64,000 bases of DNA from Streptomyces nojiriensis. GTDB taxonomy: Bacteria; Actinomycetota; Actinomycetes; Streptomycetales; Streptomycetaceae. Positions 8,362-16,903 of this stretch are shown in pieces. The stretch covers positions 930,001-994,000 of the forward strand of contig NZ_CP071139.1 of NCBI RefSeq assembly GCF_017639205.1, read 5' to 3'. Positions within the stretch are counted from its first letter, which is position 1. The number at the start of each line of letters is the position of its first letter. The notes beneath the pieces were generated by a model. The model had not been told where the DNA came from and did not search any database. It saw only the letters and a list, made by a program, of their open reading frames with translations. The position numbers and the translations under genes are program-made.

Positions 8362-9348
8362 CTAGGGCGCCGTCATGGCTCCGCAGTGCTTCTTGATGAG
8401 CGCGTACGAGGCGATGCGGTCGCCGAGGTCGTAGACGGGCGTGGCCAGCATCAGCTCGTCCGCCCCGGTCCCGGCGGCCAGGTGTGCGAGCCGCGCCACG
8501 ACGGTCTCGGGCGTGCCGACGGCCTGCTGGGCGCGGAAGCCCGCCAGTGCCTGCCGCTCCTGCTCCGTGAAGGGGTGGGTGGCCGCCTGCGCGGGGGTGG
8601 GGAAGGGGATCTGGCTCTCCCCCCTCAGGAGGCCGGCCTTGACGACGTTCATCGGCCCGGCACGACGGACGGCTTCCTCCTCCGTCTCCGCGCACACCGC
8701 CTCCACGCACAGCAGCACCCGGGGCCGCTCGCACCAGCGGGACGGGGAGAACGCCGACCGGTAACGCTCCAGAACGGCAAGGGTGTTGTCCGGCCTGATG
8801 TGGTGCGCTACGGCGACCGGCAGCCCGAGTTCCGCGGCGAGCGCGGCCCCTGCGGGGCTGGAGGCCAGCAGCCACGGCTCCGGCAGCGGACCCAGTGCCA
8901 CCTCGTCCACCAGGAACGAAAGGATGGCGGCCACGTCGTCCCGGTACTCGGCATCCGTCGCCGGGTCGCCGCCGCGGCGCAGTGCCCGCGCGGTGGCGTC
9001 GTCGAACGTGCCGGGGCCGCGGCCGATGCCCAGGTCGATGCGGTCCTCGTGCAGGGCCGCGAGCGTGCCGAACTGCTCCGCCAGCGTGATGGGGGCGTGG
9101 TTCGGCGCCAGGACCCCGCCCGAACCGAGGCGGATGGCCGAGGTCGACGCGGCGGCGTGCGCGGTCAGTACGACCGGCGGGAACGCGCCGATCGCGGGAG
9201 AGTGGTGATGCTCCGCGTACCAGAGGCGGTGGTAGCCGAGGTCCTCCAGTCCTTGGGCGAAGGCCGTGGTGTCCCGCAGGGTGTCGGCGGCCCGGGTGCC
9301 CGTTTGCACCATCGCGACTTCCAGCGCTGAAAGGGGTATGTCGAGCAT
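8362..9348 (-). CDS. LLM-class flavin-dependent oxidoreductase (bacterial luciferase-like)
   Basis: A 328-residue protein in the luciferase-like monooxygenase superfamily: LSALEVAMVQTGT at the start, YHRLWYAEHHHSPAIG, HAAASTSAIRLGSGGVLAPNHAP, and EQFGTLAALHEDRIDLGIGRGPG. These are the usual family blocks of the F420/FMN-dependent TIM barrel. ATG 9348 (MLDIPLSAL) is chosen because the family begins there; the in-frame start at 9423 would add an unusual tail. It lies 94 bases downstream of the serine hydrolase on the same strand. The substrate is unknown. Confidence 0.88.
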   Translation of the reverse strand: MLDIPLSALEVAMVQTGTRAADTLRDTTAFAQGLEDLGYHRLWYAEHHHSPAIGAFPPVVLTAHAAASTSAIRLGSGGVLAPNHAPITLAEQFGTLAALHEDRIDLGIGRGPGTFDDATARALRRGGDPATDAEYRDDVAAILSFLVDEVALGPLPEPWLLASSPAGAALAAELGLPVAVAHHIRPDNTLAVLERYRSAFSPSRWCERPRVLLCVEAVCAETEEEAVRRAGPMNVVKAGLLRGESQIPFPTPAQAATHPFTEQERQALAGFRAQQAVGTPETVVARLAHLAAGTGADELMLATPVYDLGDRIASYALIKKHCGAMTAP

Positions 9349-9442
9349 GGCGTCAGCATAGGGATCGCGGGTGGCCGGGCGGGCGGGCGTGATCGTTTTC
9401 GCGCCACGCCCGCCCTGCCGCAAACGGGGTCGTCGCTGCGGC

Positions 9443-10645
9443 TCAGTGCTCCTTGAGCAGGGCGCAGGCGAAGTTCTCCTGCACGGTGCGCAGTCGGGCC
9501 AGCAGCGCGGGCTTGTTGCCCTTGCTGGTCTGGGTGTTGATCGAGAAGGTCAGCGACCGGGTGCCGTCGGGTGTGGTGGCGGCGAGCTGGGTGTACCCGG
9601 GGAAGTTCCCGGTGTGGCCGTAGAGCACCCCGCAGCGGGTGGTGTACTGGAAGATCGCCAGCCCGGCGGCGTTGGTGCCGGGACCGGCAGGCTCCGAGGA
9701 GTCGCCGGGACGGAAGGTCAGCTGCTCCTTGCGGGTCTGCGCCGACAGCAAGGTGGGGCCGCCATAGGCCCGGATGAAGGTGCCCAGTTCCCGGGGGGTG
9801 GAGACGATGCCGCCGGAGGCCCAGACACCGGAGGCGCCCACGGCCTCGCTGATGTCCTCCGGTTCGGCCGGCGGCTGGACGTCGTAGCCGTGCAGGTACG
9901 GCTGCGGGAGCCGGTAGCCCAGGGGCAGGCTGGTGCGGCGCAGCCCCAGCGGGCGGTACACGAGCTCCTTGAGGAGGTCCTCGTAGCGTCGGTCGGTGAC
10001 GGCCTCGGCCATGAGCGCGACGGCGATGTTGTCCGAGTTGGAGTACTCGTACAGGGAGCCGGGGACGAAGCGCAGCGGCTCGTCGGCCACGAAGTCGAGG
10101 AGGGTGCGCGGGTCGAACACGTGGCGCGGGTCGGCGGTGAGGATCTCCAGGAACCCGGGGTCGGCCGAGTAGTCCGGCAGGCCGCTCGTGTGCTGGAGGA
10201 GCTGGCGCAGCGTCACCGCGTGCCAGGCCTCGGGCTGGCCGGGCAGCCGCTCGCCGATGGTGTCGTCGAGGGAGAGCACGCCCTGGTCGACGAGCCGGAG
10301 GGCAACGGCCCCGCTGAACGCCTTGGCGATGCTGGCGATGCGCATGTGGTCGTCGGGGTGCGGTGGGCGGCCGGTCGCGATGTCGCCCACACCGGCCGTG
10401 TACACCTCCGTACGGTCTCCCCGGGTGAGCATGGCGATCGCCCCGGGCGGGCCGTCCTCCTGGGCGACCAGCCCGTCGAGCTGCCGCTGGAGACGCTTGT
10501 CGTGGCGCTGGCGGCCGTCGCCCGGACCCGGGTCACCGGCCGCCTGCGCGGGCTGCAGGAGCCCGCCGAGTGCGGCGGCGGTCAGGACGGCGGCGGACAG
10601 TCCGGTACGGAGACGGCTTCGGCGGGCACGGGCACGGGTCGGCAT
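9443..10645 (-). CDS. Secreted serine hydrolase of the beta-lactamase / D-Ala-D-Ala carboxypeptidase family
   Basis: A 400-residue protein with an Arg-rich signal peptide (TGLSAAVLTAAALGGLLQPAQA), then a class C beta-lactamase fold. SIAK at residues 105-108 is the SxxK nucleophile, YSN near 208 is the second motif, and HTGNFPG near 360 stands for the KTG-type triad. LLQHTSGLPDYSAD is a family hallmark. ATG 10645 fits the signal peptide; the frame is open far upstream without sense. It probably acts on the cell wall or on small esters or peptides outside the cell. It may be co-transcribed with the LLM gene downstream. Confidence 0.88.
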   Translation of the reverse strand: MPTRARARRSRLRTGLSAAVLTAAALGGLLQPAQAAGDPGPGDGRQRHDKRLQRQLDGLVAQEDGPPGAIAMLTRGDRTEVYTAGVGDIATGRPPHPDDHMRIASIAKAFSGAVALRLVDQGVLSLDDTIGERLPGQPEAWHAVTLRQLLQHTSGLPDYSADPGFLEILTADPRHVFDPRTLLDFVADEPLRFVPGSLYEYSNSDNIAVALMAEAVTDRRYEDLLKELVYRPLGLRRTSLPLGYRLPQPYLHGYDVQPPAEPEDISEAVGASGVWASGGIVSTPRELGTFIRAYGGPTLLSAQTRKEQLTFRPGDSSEPAGPGTNAAGLAIFQYTTRCGVLYGHTGNFPGYTQLAATTPDGTRSLTFSINTQTSKGNKPALLARLRTVQENFACALLKEH

Positions 10646-11027
10646 GTACGTGGCTCCTGGTGTGCGCGGGGACGGCCGGGGCGGGCGGCGCCCGGCCCGG
10701 CCCAGCAGTAGCAGCCCGAGCGGCCCGCCGGGACCGCGGCGCGCGCCGCGACCCCCCGGTTGGCCGCGTAAGTCGCCGTCGGACCCGGGTTGCCGCGGTG
10801 CCGGGCGCTCTGCGGCCGGGCCGGCCCGGGCGGCCCCGCGGGGGCTCCACCGGCCGACATTCGGCCGGGAGTTCGCTCCGACCGGCTCGCTTCTCTCCTC
10901 ACCCGTCCGCGAATTGCCCGCAGCGGTTGTGCCGAGGTCTACGGGACGAGCCGCCGACAGGCCGGCGGCATCGAGGCCGCCTTCGGCAAGGGACCGTCCT
11001 GTCAGTGCGCTCCTGCATGCTCGTCCC
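10646..11027. other. Intergenic region between divergent genes, no gene supported
   Basis: This 382-base gap separates the divergent serine hydrolase and DUF1963 genes and must hold both promoters. It is very GC-rich. Frames crossing it are extensions or shadows of the neighbours. No palindrome or ribosome site stood out. Confidence 0.5.
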
Positions 11028-11903
11028 ATGACGCACGCTCCTGTCGAGGCTCTGCACGACCTCGCCCATAGCCACCTCCCGCCCGATGACGCCGCGCGCT
11101 GGATCGGCCTGCTCACCCCCGGCCTGCGCCTGGCCCACGCGGGCGGCGGACCGGTGGCGGGGCGGCTCGGCGGGCTCCCGGACCTGCCTCTCGACCTGCC
11201 GTGGCCCGTGTGGGAGGGATACGGCCCGCTGTCCCTCATCGCCTCGCTCGACTGCGCGGCCCTCACGGCGGCCGGCAACTGCGGGCTCGCCCTGCCCGAC
11301 TCCGGAACCCTGCTGTTCTTCCTCCACGACGGGCGGCCCGACGGCGGCGACTCCCTCGTCCACGCCTCGGACCCCGGCACCCGGCCCGGCGCCCGGGTGC
11401 TGCACGTACCCGCAGGCACCCCCACCCGCACGCTCCCCGCCCCGCCCGGGCTCCCTCCGTATCCCGAGGTGCCGCTGACCGCACAGGCGGGGATGACCGT
11501 ACCGGCCTACGACGCCCCCGTCGTGCGGGCCGCGTTCGGCGAGGTCGTGGACTCCCGGCAGTGGCGCCACCACCCGGTCAACGCCAGGGCGTTCACCACC
11601 GCCCTCAGCGCCCTCGACTCCGCTCCGGGCGATGTGCGGCACCGGCTCGGGGGCCACCCCGTGCCCGTACAGGGTGCCGTGGAGCGGGAGATCGCCCACG
11701 CGGCGCTCGGCCCCGGCGTCTCCTGGAACGACCCCCGCCTGGACGAGGAGGCAGCCCGGTGGATGCTGCTCGCGCAGATCGACACCGACGACGAGGCGGA
11801 CATGATGTGGGGTGACGTCGGCACCCTCTACTGGCTCATCCGCCCCGCCGACCTCGCCGCGGGCCGCTTCGACGAGGCGAGCTTCGCCTGGCAGTGCTGC
11901 TGA
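11028..11903 (+). CDS. DUF1963 (YwqG-like) protein
   Basis: A 291-residue soluble protein. RLGGLPDLPLDLPWPVWEGYGPLSLIASLDC is the typical DUF1963 opening, in which a substrate-side protein of known size is matched. LLFFLHDG, then later WMLLAQIDTDDEADMMWGDVGTLYWLI form the conserved C-terminal block. The biochemical role of the family is unknown. Start ATG 11028 directly precedes the conserved helical N-terminus. It is convergent with the DUF3291 gene, with one base between the two stops. Confidence 0.85.
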   Translation: MTHAPVEALHDLAHSHLPPDDAARWIGLLTPGLRLAHAGGGPVAGRLGGLPDLPLDLPWPVWEGYGPLSLIASLDCAALTAAGNCGLALPDSGTLLFFLHDGRPDGGDSLVHASDPGTRPGARVLHVPAGTPTRTLPAPPGLPPYPEVPLTAQAGMTVPAYDAPVVRAAFGEVVDSRQWRHHPVNARAFTTALSALDSAPGDVRHRLGGHPVPVQGAVEREIAHAALGPGVSWNDPRLDEEAARWMLLAQIDTDDEADMMWGDVGTLYWLIRPADLAAGRFDEASFAWQCC

Positions 11904-11904
11904 T

Positions 11905-12462
11905 TCACCGGGTCTCCCCCGCCGGGACCGTCGGCACCGGCCCCGCGCTCCGTGCGGCCTCTTCAGGCTGCGCCGGCGGCCCGGCCTGGAGGTGCTGGGC
12001 GGCCTCGGCGGCGGTGTAGGCGGAGGCGAAGGTGAACGCGCGCGGGGACGGCCCGTGCGCCCGCAGATCGGTCAGCCGCTCCAGGGCCTCGGCGACGGTC
12101 GGCCGGTGCCCGGCGGGGACCCACCAGAGCACCAGGTGCGCCTGGACGTGCCGCTCGAACCATTCGCGGCGCCGGCGCATCACCTCCAGGTGCCCGCTGC
12201 GGTAGGAGAAGTCCCACAGGGCCTCCTGGGTCTGCCACACCGACAGGTTGACGACGACGTCCTCCCCCGCCGGACGCAGGCCGGTGGCGTCGGCCGCCCC
12301 CTCCTCCACGAGCCGCCACACGAAGCCGGGCGCACCGTCGGCGGCGGCGTTGACCGGATCGAGCATCTCGACGAACGGCGCCATGCGCGGGTCGTCGAAG
12401 GGGTGGAGGAGCGTGGCGACGTTGAGCTGGGCGAGATGGGCGGCATGCGCGGATGCGGTCAT
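11905..12462 (-). CDS. DUF3291 domain protein
   Basis: A 185-residue protein: HLAQLNVATLLHPFDDPRM at the N-terminus, WRLVEEG, VVVNLSVWQTQEALWDFSYRSGHLEVMRRRREWF in the middle, and LVLWWVPAGHRPTVAEALERL near the end. This is the DUF3291 pattern (dimeric alpha-beta barrel-like, related to small monooxygenase folds). ATG 12462 is preferred (GGGATGAGG just upstream); an alternative ATG at 12504 overlaps the stop of the HTH gene by 11 bases. It is the last gene of a minus-strand run that includes the HTH regulator. The function is unknown. Confidence 0.8.
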   Translation of the reverse strand: MTASAHAAHLAQLNVATLLHPFDDPRMAPFVEMLDPVNAAADGAPGFVWRLVEEGAADATGLRPAGEDVVVNLSVWQTQEALWDFSYRSGHLEVMRRRREWFERHVQAHLVLWWVPAGHRPTVAEALERLTDLRAHGPSPRAFTFASAYTAAEAAQHLQAGPPAQPEEAARSAGPVPTVPAGETR

Positions 12463-12493
12463 GGCCTCATCCCAGCACGAGCACCTTTCTATG

Positions 12494-13228
12494 TCAACGC
12501 TCATTGTTTTTAGAAGTCTCGATCACCACGCAGCACTCCCCGGGCCGGGCGTCCATGCGGGCGCGGACGGAACCGTCCACGCCGAACAGCCCTTCCAGCA
12601 GTGCGAGGTTCATGCCGCAGACGAGCGGCGGGAAGTGCTCGGCGACCGCATGGAAGGGACAGTTGCGCATGCGGACGACGCGCGCGGCCGCCCCGGTCAC
12701 CGCCCCAGCACCGTCGACGCCCTGGTCCCCCTCCGCGCCCCCGGCGTCCTCGCCGCCTTCTCCACCCTCCAGGTACGGCTCGTAGCCGCGGTCGGCCAGC
12801 ATCTCCATGGCCTCTTCGAGTCCGCCGCAGGGCGCCGCCGAGCCTCGCAGGGCCTCACCCCTGCGGCCGGCGGCCGCGCGCAGCACCGCGTCCAGACCCG
12901 CCTCCTCGGCGGCCTCGGCGAGCAACTCCGCGGCGGTGAGGTAGTCGCGGGCGGGCAGCGACACCGACCGCTCGGTCCGCGCCCGCGTGTACACCTTGGC
13001 CGGACGGCCGGCCCCCGGACCCGAGCGGCCGGTCAGGCGGCGGCTGCCGCTCTCCAGCAGCCCGGCCTCGGTCAGCCTGTCCAGATGGTGCGCGGCGAGC
13101 GTGCGCGCCACCCCGGCCGCCTCGGCGGCCTCGTTGCGGCCGACCTCCCGGCCCTGTGCCGCCACGTACTCGTACAGGCGGCGCCGCACCGGGTCCTGCA
13201 ACATCGCGATCGCATCGATATCCTTCAC
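12494..13228 (-). CDS. HTH transcriptional regulator with C-terminal cysteine cluster (SufR-like)
   Basis: A 244-residue protein. The N-terminal winged helix has MLQDPVRRRLYEYVAAQGREVGRNEAAEAAGVARTLAAHHLDRL, as in ArsR/DeoR-like regulators. The C-terminal domain has RNCPFHAVAEHFPPLVCGMNLALLEGL and ends GECCVVIE. Cysteines in this layout resemble SufR-type regulators that bind an Fe-S cluster. Start GTG 13228 lies nine bases after the anmK stop, so it can be read from the same message. An acidic Gly/Glu-rich stretch is inserted around residue 155-170. Fe-S binding is inference from the cysteine spacing. Confidence 0.78.
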   Translation of the reverse strand: MKDIDAIAMLQDPVRRRLYEYVAAQGREVGRNEAAEAAGVARTLAAHHLDRLTEAGLLESGSRRLTGRSGPGAGRPAKVYTRARTERSVSLPARDYLTAAELLAEAAEEAGLDAVLRAAAGRRGEALRGSAAPCGGLEEAMEMLADRGYEPYLEGGEGGEDAGGAEGDQGVDGAGAVTGAAARVVRMRNCPFHAVAEHFPPLVCGMNLALLEGLFGVDGSVRARMDARPGECCVVIETSKNNER

Positions 13229-13237
13229 CCGGCCATT

Positions 13238-14485
13238 CTAGGAACAACGCAGATTGGAAATAGAAAGGCCGGCGGGCGCCGTCGCCGGTGGCCCCGGCAG
13301 GCGCAGGCCCGGACCACCGGGCGTGATCGAGCCGAGGACGCTCGCGCGCCGGGCGCCCGTGCACGAGGGGACGGTGCCCGGCAGACCGTGCGCGGTGAGC
13401 CAGCCCAGAACGGCGAAGGCGTACGCCTCCTTCGCCGCCGAGGGCAGCCCGAGTTCGTCCGAGGACCGCACCACGCACCCGCCGGCCGCGCCGGTCCCAC
13501 CGGCCGCGCCCAGCTCCTGCCGCAGCCAGTCCATCAGCACCGGGTTGCGCGTCCCCCCGCCCGACGCGATCACCTCGGTCGCCCCGAAGGGCCGGATCGC
13601 GTCGGCGACGGTCCGGGCCGTGAGCCGGGTCAGCGTGGCGACGACGTCCTCGGCGGGCAGCGGCGCGCACGAGCCCAGCACCGAGTGCAGATAGGGCAGG
13701 TGGAAGAGCTCCTTGCCCGTCGTCTTCGGTGCGGGAAGGGCGTAGTACGGATCGTCCAGCAGCCTTCGCAGCAGCGGCGGGTGGACCGTGCCCCGCGCGG
13801 CGAGGGCTCCGCCCGCGTCCATCGTGTACGCCTCGCCCGAGGCGTCGCGCCCGGCCAGCGCGCGCACCGCCGCGTCGATCAGCGCATTGGCGGGGCCGGT
13901 GTCGAAGGCCAGCGGTTCTCCCCCAGTCCCCTCCGCCCCGCCCGGCACGACCGTCACGTTCCCGATCCCGCCCAGGTTGAGCGCGACCGGCAGCCCGGGC
14001 CGTCCCCGCAGCCACATCACGTCCACGATGCTGACCAGCGGCGCCCCCTGTCCTCCGGCCGCCACATCGCGGGTGCGGAAGCCGGAGACGACGGGCCGGC
14101 CGGTCGCCTCGGCGATCCAGGCCGCGTCGCCGATCTGGAGCGTGCCGTGCACCCGGCCGTCCTGGGCCCAGTGGAAGACCGTCTGCCCGTGCGACGCCAC
14201 CAGGTCGGCCCGTCCGCCGCACAGCTCCTCGTCCGCCCGCACCGCCGCCGCGGCGAAGGCCTGCCCGATGCGGGTGTCGAGTCGGCACACCGTGGCCAGG
14301 TCCGCCGCGGCGGGCGGCAGCGCCCGGGCCAGCTCCGCCCGCAGGTCGTCGTCGTAGACCGTGCTGATCATTCCGAGGGGTGTGAGCACCAGCGTGTCGC
14401 CGTCGAGGGAGAGGTCGGCGGCGGCCGCGTCGATCGCGTCGTACGAGGTGCCGGACATCAGCCCGACCACGCGCAGGGAGCTCAC
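13238..14485 (-). CDS. anmK: Anhydro-N-acetylmuramic acid kinase
   Basis: A 415-residue cytosolic sugar kinase. GLMSGTSYDAIDAA at the N-terminus, ASHGQTVFHW, GTLQIGDAAWIA, NLGGIGNVTVVP, FDTGPANALID and SGGGTRNPVLM are AnmK hallmarks. It opens and phosphorylates 1,6-anhydro-MurNAc to MurNAc-6-phosphate during cell-wall recycling. The GTG start overlaps the stop of the MHS transporter as GTGA, so the two are translationally coupled. No murQ (etherase) gene is present in the window. The last 30 residues (GPGLRLPGPPATAPAG...) are an unusual extension. Confidence 0.92.
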   Translation of the reverse strand: MSSLRVVGLMSGTSYDAIDAAAADLSLDGDTLVLTPLGMISTVYDDDLRAELARALPPAAADLATVCRLDTRIGQAFAAAAVRADEELCGGRADLVASHGQTVFHWAQDGRVHGTLQIGDAAWIAEATGRPVVSGFRTRDVAAGGQGAPLVSIVDVMWLRGRPGLPVALNLGGIGNVTVVPGGAEGTGGEPLAFDTGPANALIDAAVRALAGRDASGEAYTMDAGGALAARGTVHPPLLRRLLDDPYYALPAPKTTGKELFHLPYLHSVLGSCAPLPAEDVVATLTRLTARTVADAIRPFGATEVIASGGGTRNPVLMDWLRQELGAAGGTGAAGGCVVRSSDELGLPSAAKEAYAFAVLGWLTAHGLPGTVPSCTGARRASVLGSITPGGPGLRLPGPPATAPAGLSISNLRCS

Positions 14486-15894
14486 CGCAGCGCCCGCCCG
14501 TGGTCGTCGCCGCGCAGCGTCAGCAGCGCGGCGGCGCTGACCGCGCAGGTCGCCGCGGCGTACTGGCCGGGGACGTCGACGTTCCCGGTCCGCGCGACCA
14601 CTTCGGTGATGATCAGTCCCGCACAGCCCGAGAACACGGCGTTGGAGAGCGCGTACGCCAGTCCCAGGCCGGTGCAGCGCACCCTGGCCGGGAACATCTC
14701 GGCCAGCATCGCGGGCCCCGGACCCGCCATCAGGCCGACGCCGGCGCCCGCGGCGAACAGCGCCGCTCCCTTCGCGTACCCGGGCGCGCCGGGATCCTGC
14801 ACCAGGTGCAGCAGCGGGAGCGCGAGCGCGGCGATCAGCAGGGCCCCCGCCACCATCACCGTCCGCCGCCCGATCCGGTCGCTCAGCCTGCCGGCGGGCA
14901 GGATCGACGCGGCGAACCCCAGGTTCGCCAGGACGGTGCCGAGCAGTGCTCGCTGGAAGGTGGTACCGAGCGTGCTCTGCAGGTAGGAGGGCATGACCAC
15001 CAGGAAGGTGTAGCCGGCCGCCGACCAGCCCATCATCCGCCCGACGCCCAGCACCACGGCCCGGGCCGTCTCCCCGGGGCGCGGCCGGGGCCCGCCCGCG
15101 GGCCCGGCGCCGCCCTTGGCGCGACCGCCCGGCACGAGGGCGGGCGGTGCGAGGGCGGGCGGTACGGGGGCGGGCGGAACGAGGGCGGGCGGTGCGAGGG
15201 CGGGCGGTGCGGGGGCGGGCGGCTCGTCCGCGGGCAGCCGCAAGCGCAGCCTCAGCGCGACGAGCCCCAGCGGCAGGGTCAGCAGGAACGGCACCCGCCA
15301 GCCCCACCCCTGCAGCTGCGACGCGGTCAGCACGCTCGCCAGGACCACCGCCACGGCGGCGCCCGCCAGCAGGCCGAGCGCGACCGTGAACGACTGCCAG
15401 GCCCCGTACAGGCCCCGGCGGCCCGGTGGCGCGCATTCCGTCATGACCGAGACGGCCCCGCCGAACTCCCCGCCCGCCGACAGACCTTGCAGGATCCGCA
15501 GCAGGGTCAGGAGCCATGGCGCGGCCGCGCCGATCGAGGCGTACGTCGGGAGCAGGCCGATCATCGCCGTGGCACCGGTCATCAGACAGACGACGAGCAC
15601 GAGCGCGGGCCGCCGGCCCGCCCGGTCCCCGAACCGCCCGAACACCGCGGCCCCGACCGGCCGGAAGAAGAACGCCAGGGCGAACGACGCGTACGCCTTG
15701 ACGAGCCCCTCCACCGCGCTGCCGCCGTCCGGAGTGAAGAACTGCGCCGCGATGACGGTGGCGAAGTAGCCGTAGATCCCGAACTCGTACCACTCGATGA
15801 AGTTGCCGACGGATCCCGCCACCAGCGCCCGGCGCGCGTCGTCCGGCCGGACCGCCGCAGGAGGCCGCACCGGACCGGGGACGGGTGTGGTCAT
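14482..15894 (-). CDS. MHS-family (metabolite:H+ symporter) MFS transporter
   Basis: A 470-residue protein with twelve predicted helices. VGNFIEWYEFGIYGYFATVIA, FGRFGDRAGRRPALV and RILQGLSAGGEFGGA are signatures of the ProP/citrate-type MHS subfamily. The second half begins GYTFLVVMPSYLQSTLG. The central cytosolic loop carries a repeat of PPAL/V/APV units (about residues 215-245) encoded by a 15-base repeat. It is coupled to anmK downstream, which suggests it may import a muropeptide sugar or related compound; the substrate is inference. Start ATG 15894. Confidence 0.88.
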   Translation of the reverse strand: MTTPVPGPVRPPAAVRPDDARRALVAGSVGNFIEWYEFGIYGYFATVIAAQFFTPDGGSAVEGLVKAYASFALAFFFRPVGAAVFGRFGDRAGRRPALVLVVCLMTGATAMIGLLPTYASIGAAAPWLLTLLRILQGLSAGGEFGGAVSVMTECAPPGRRGLYGAWQSFTVALGLLAGAAVAVVLASVLTASQLQGWGWRVPFLLTLPLGLVALRLRLRLPADEPPAPAPPALAPPALVPPAPVPPALAPPALVPGGRAKGGAGPAGGPRPRPGETARAVVLGVGRMMGWSAAGYTFLVVMPSYLQSTLGTTFQRALLGTVLANLGFAASILPAGRLSDRIGRRTVMVAGALLIAALALPLLHLVQDPGAPGYAKGAALFAAGAGVGLMAGPGPAMLAEMFPARVRCTGLGLAYALSNAVFSGCAGLIITEVVARTGNVDVPGQYAAATCAVSAAALLTLRGDDHGRALR

Positions 15895-15970
15895 GGATCA
15901 AGCCTGCTGACCCCAGGGCGGCTCCACAAGTGCCGTCCGCCATCTGCCGTACGCCGCCGCGCCCGGGGGC

Positions 15971-16903
15971 TCAGGCGCGCCGGGCGCCCACGAGCCGGAA
16001 GGCGGCGAACAGGGCGAGGCCGGCCAGGACCAGGACCAGCGAGCTCTCGACGAGCTGCGTCGGCCAGTAGTGCGAGGCGGGGTGGAACTCCGTGTACCAG
16101 CCGGTGACGTCCATGTCCGCCGGGCAGACGCGCAGGTTCTGGGTCCGCTCGAAGCAGGCGTACTCGGGCAGGCGCTCACCGGTGGAGGTGAGCAGCCCCG
16201 TGTCCGTCATCAGGGCGGAGGCCGGCATCACGTCGATGATGTTCCCCTTCAGCGGCACCGTGCGGGTCTCCACGGGGAGGAACGACCATCGCAGCGCTCC
16301 GACGCCCAGCAGCACCAAGCCGGCGAGCACCCCGGTGAGGGCCATGGAGACCAGCGTCCGCCGGACCAGCTGGCCGACGGTCACGCCGAGGGCCACGCCG
16401 AGCAGGCAGTAAGCGGCGAGCACCGGGCCGGCGGCCACGTACGTCCCGGGGTCCGCCCAGAAGAGCTGGTAGGTGCCGGGCACCTTCACCCAGCCGAGGC
16501 GGTAGACCCCGGCGACTGCGGCGGATCCGAGCACCGACACCACTGCCGCCACCAGGACCTTCGAGCCGAGCCAGGCCCTCGGGGTGGTCGACTGGGTGAG
16601 GGCGAGCCGCCAGGTGCCGCTCTCCAGCTCGCGGGCCGTCATCGGGCCGGCCACGAAGGCCCCCACCAGCGAAGGCAGGAACAACAGGCCCGTACCTGCG
16701 TACTCCATGAGGAAGTACAGCAGCTCGTAGCCGTGGTTCGACAACGGTGTGCCCAGCCGGCCGGAGGGCAGGCCCGCGCCCCAGTAGCGCAGGGCGACCA
16801 CGGCGACGAGAGCGACGGCCACGACGGCGGGCAGCACCCACAGCGCGTGCCTGTGCTGGCGGGCGGCGACCCAGTACGGGCCCTTCAGCATCGTGCCGCT
16901 CAC
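15971..16903 (-). CDS. ABC transporter permease (ABC-2-like, YtrC/D type)
   Basis: A 310-residue membrane protein with about six helices (HALWVLPAVVAVALVAVVALRYW first; LVLVLAGLALFAAFRLVG last). FLPSLVGAFVAGPMTARELESGTWRLALTQS is the usual ABC-2 permease loop. An extracytoplasmic loop of about 60 residues near the C-terminus has two cysteines (ACFERTQNLRVC). The GTG start overlaps the stop of the ATPase gene as GTGA; ATG 16891 is also possible. It is the third gene of a GntR-ATPase-permease operon. Confidence 0.88.
   Translation of the reverse strand: MSGTMLKGPYWVAARQHRHALWVLPAVVAVALVAVVALRYWGAGLPSGRLGTPLSNHGYELLYFLMEYAGTGLLFLPSLVGAFVAGPMTARELESGTWRLALTQSTTPRAWLGSKVLVAAVVSVLGSAAVAGVYRLGWVKVPGTYQLFWADPGTYVAAGPVLAAYCLLGVALGVTVGQLVRRTLVSMALTGVLAGLVLLGVGALRWSFLPVETRTVPLKGNIIDVMPASALMTDTGLLTSTGERLPEYACFERTQNLRVCPADMDVTGWYTEFHPASHYWPTQLVESSLVLVLAGLALFAAFRLVGARRA

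Noticed and set aside
12484..12530. TTGACA-like sequence before DUF3291
   Set aside because: No matching -10 box at suitable distance; it lies in the HTH gene end and is probably chance.
13238..15943. 901-codon minus frame across the MHS and AnmK genes
   Set aside because: Its upstream 480 codons are a shadow of the MHS gene; only the AnmK part from GTG 14485 is real.
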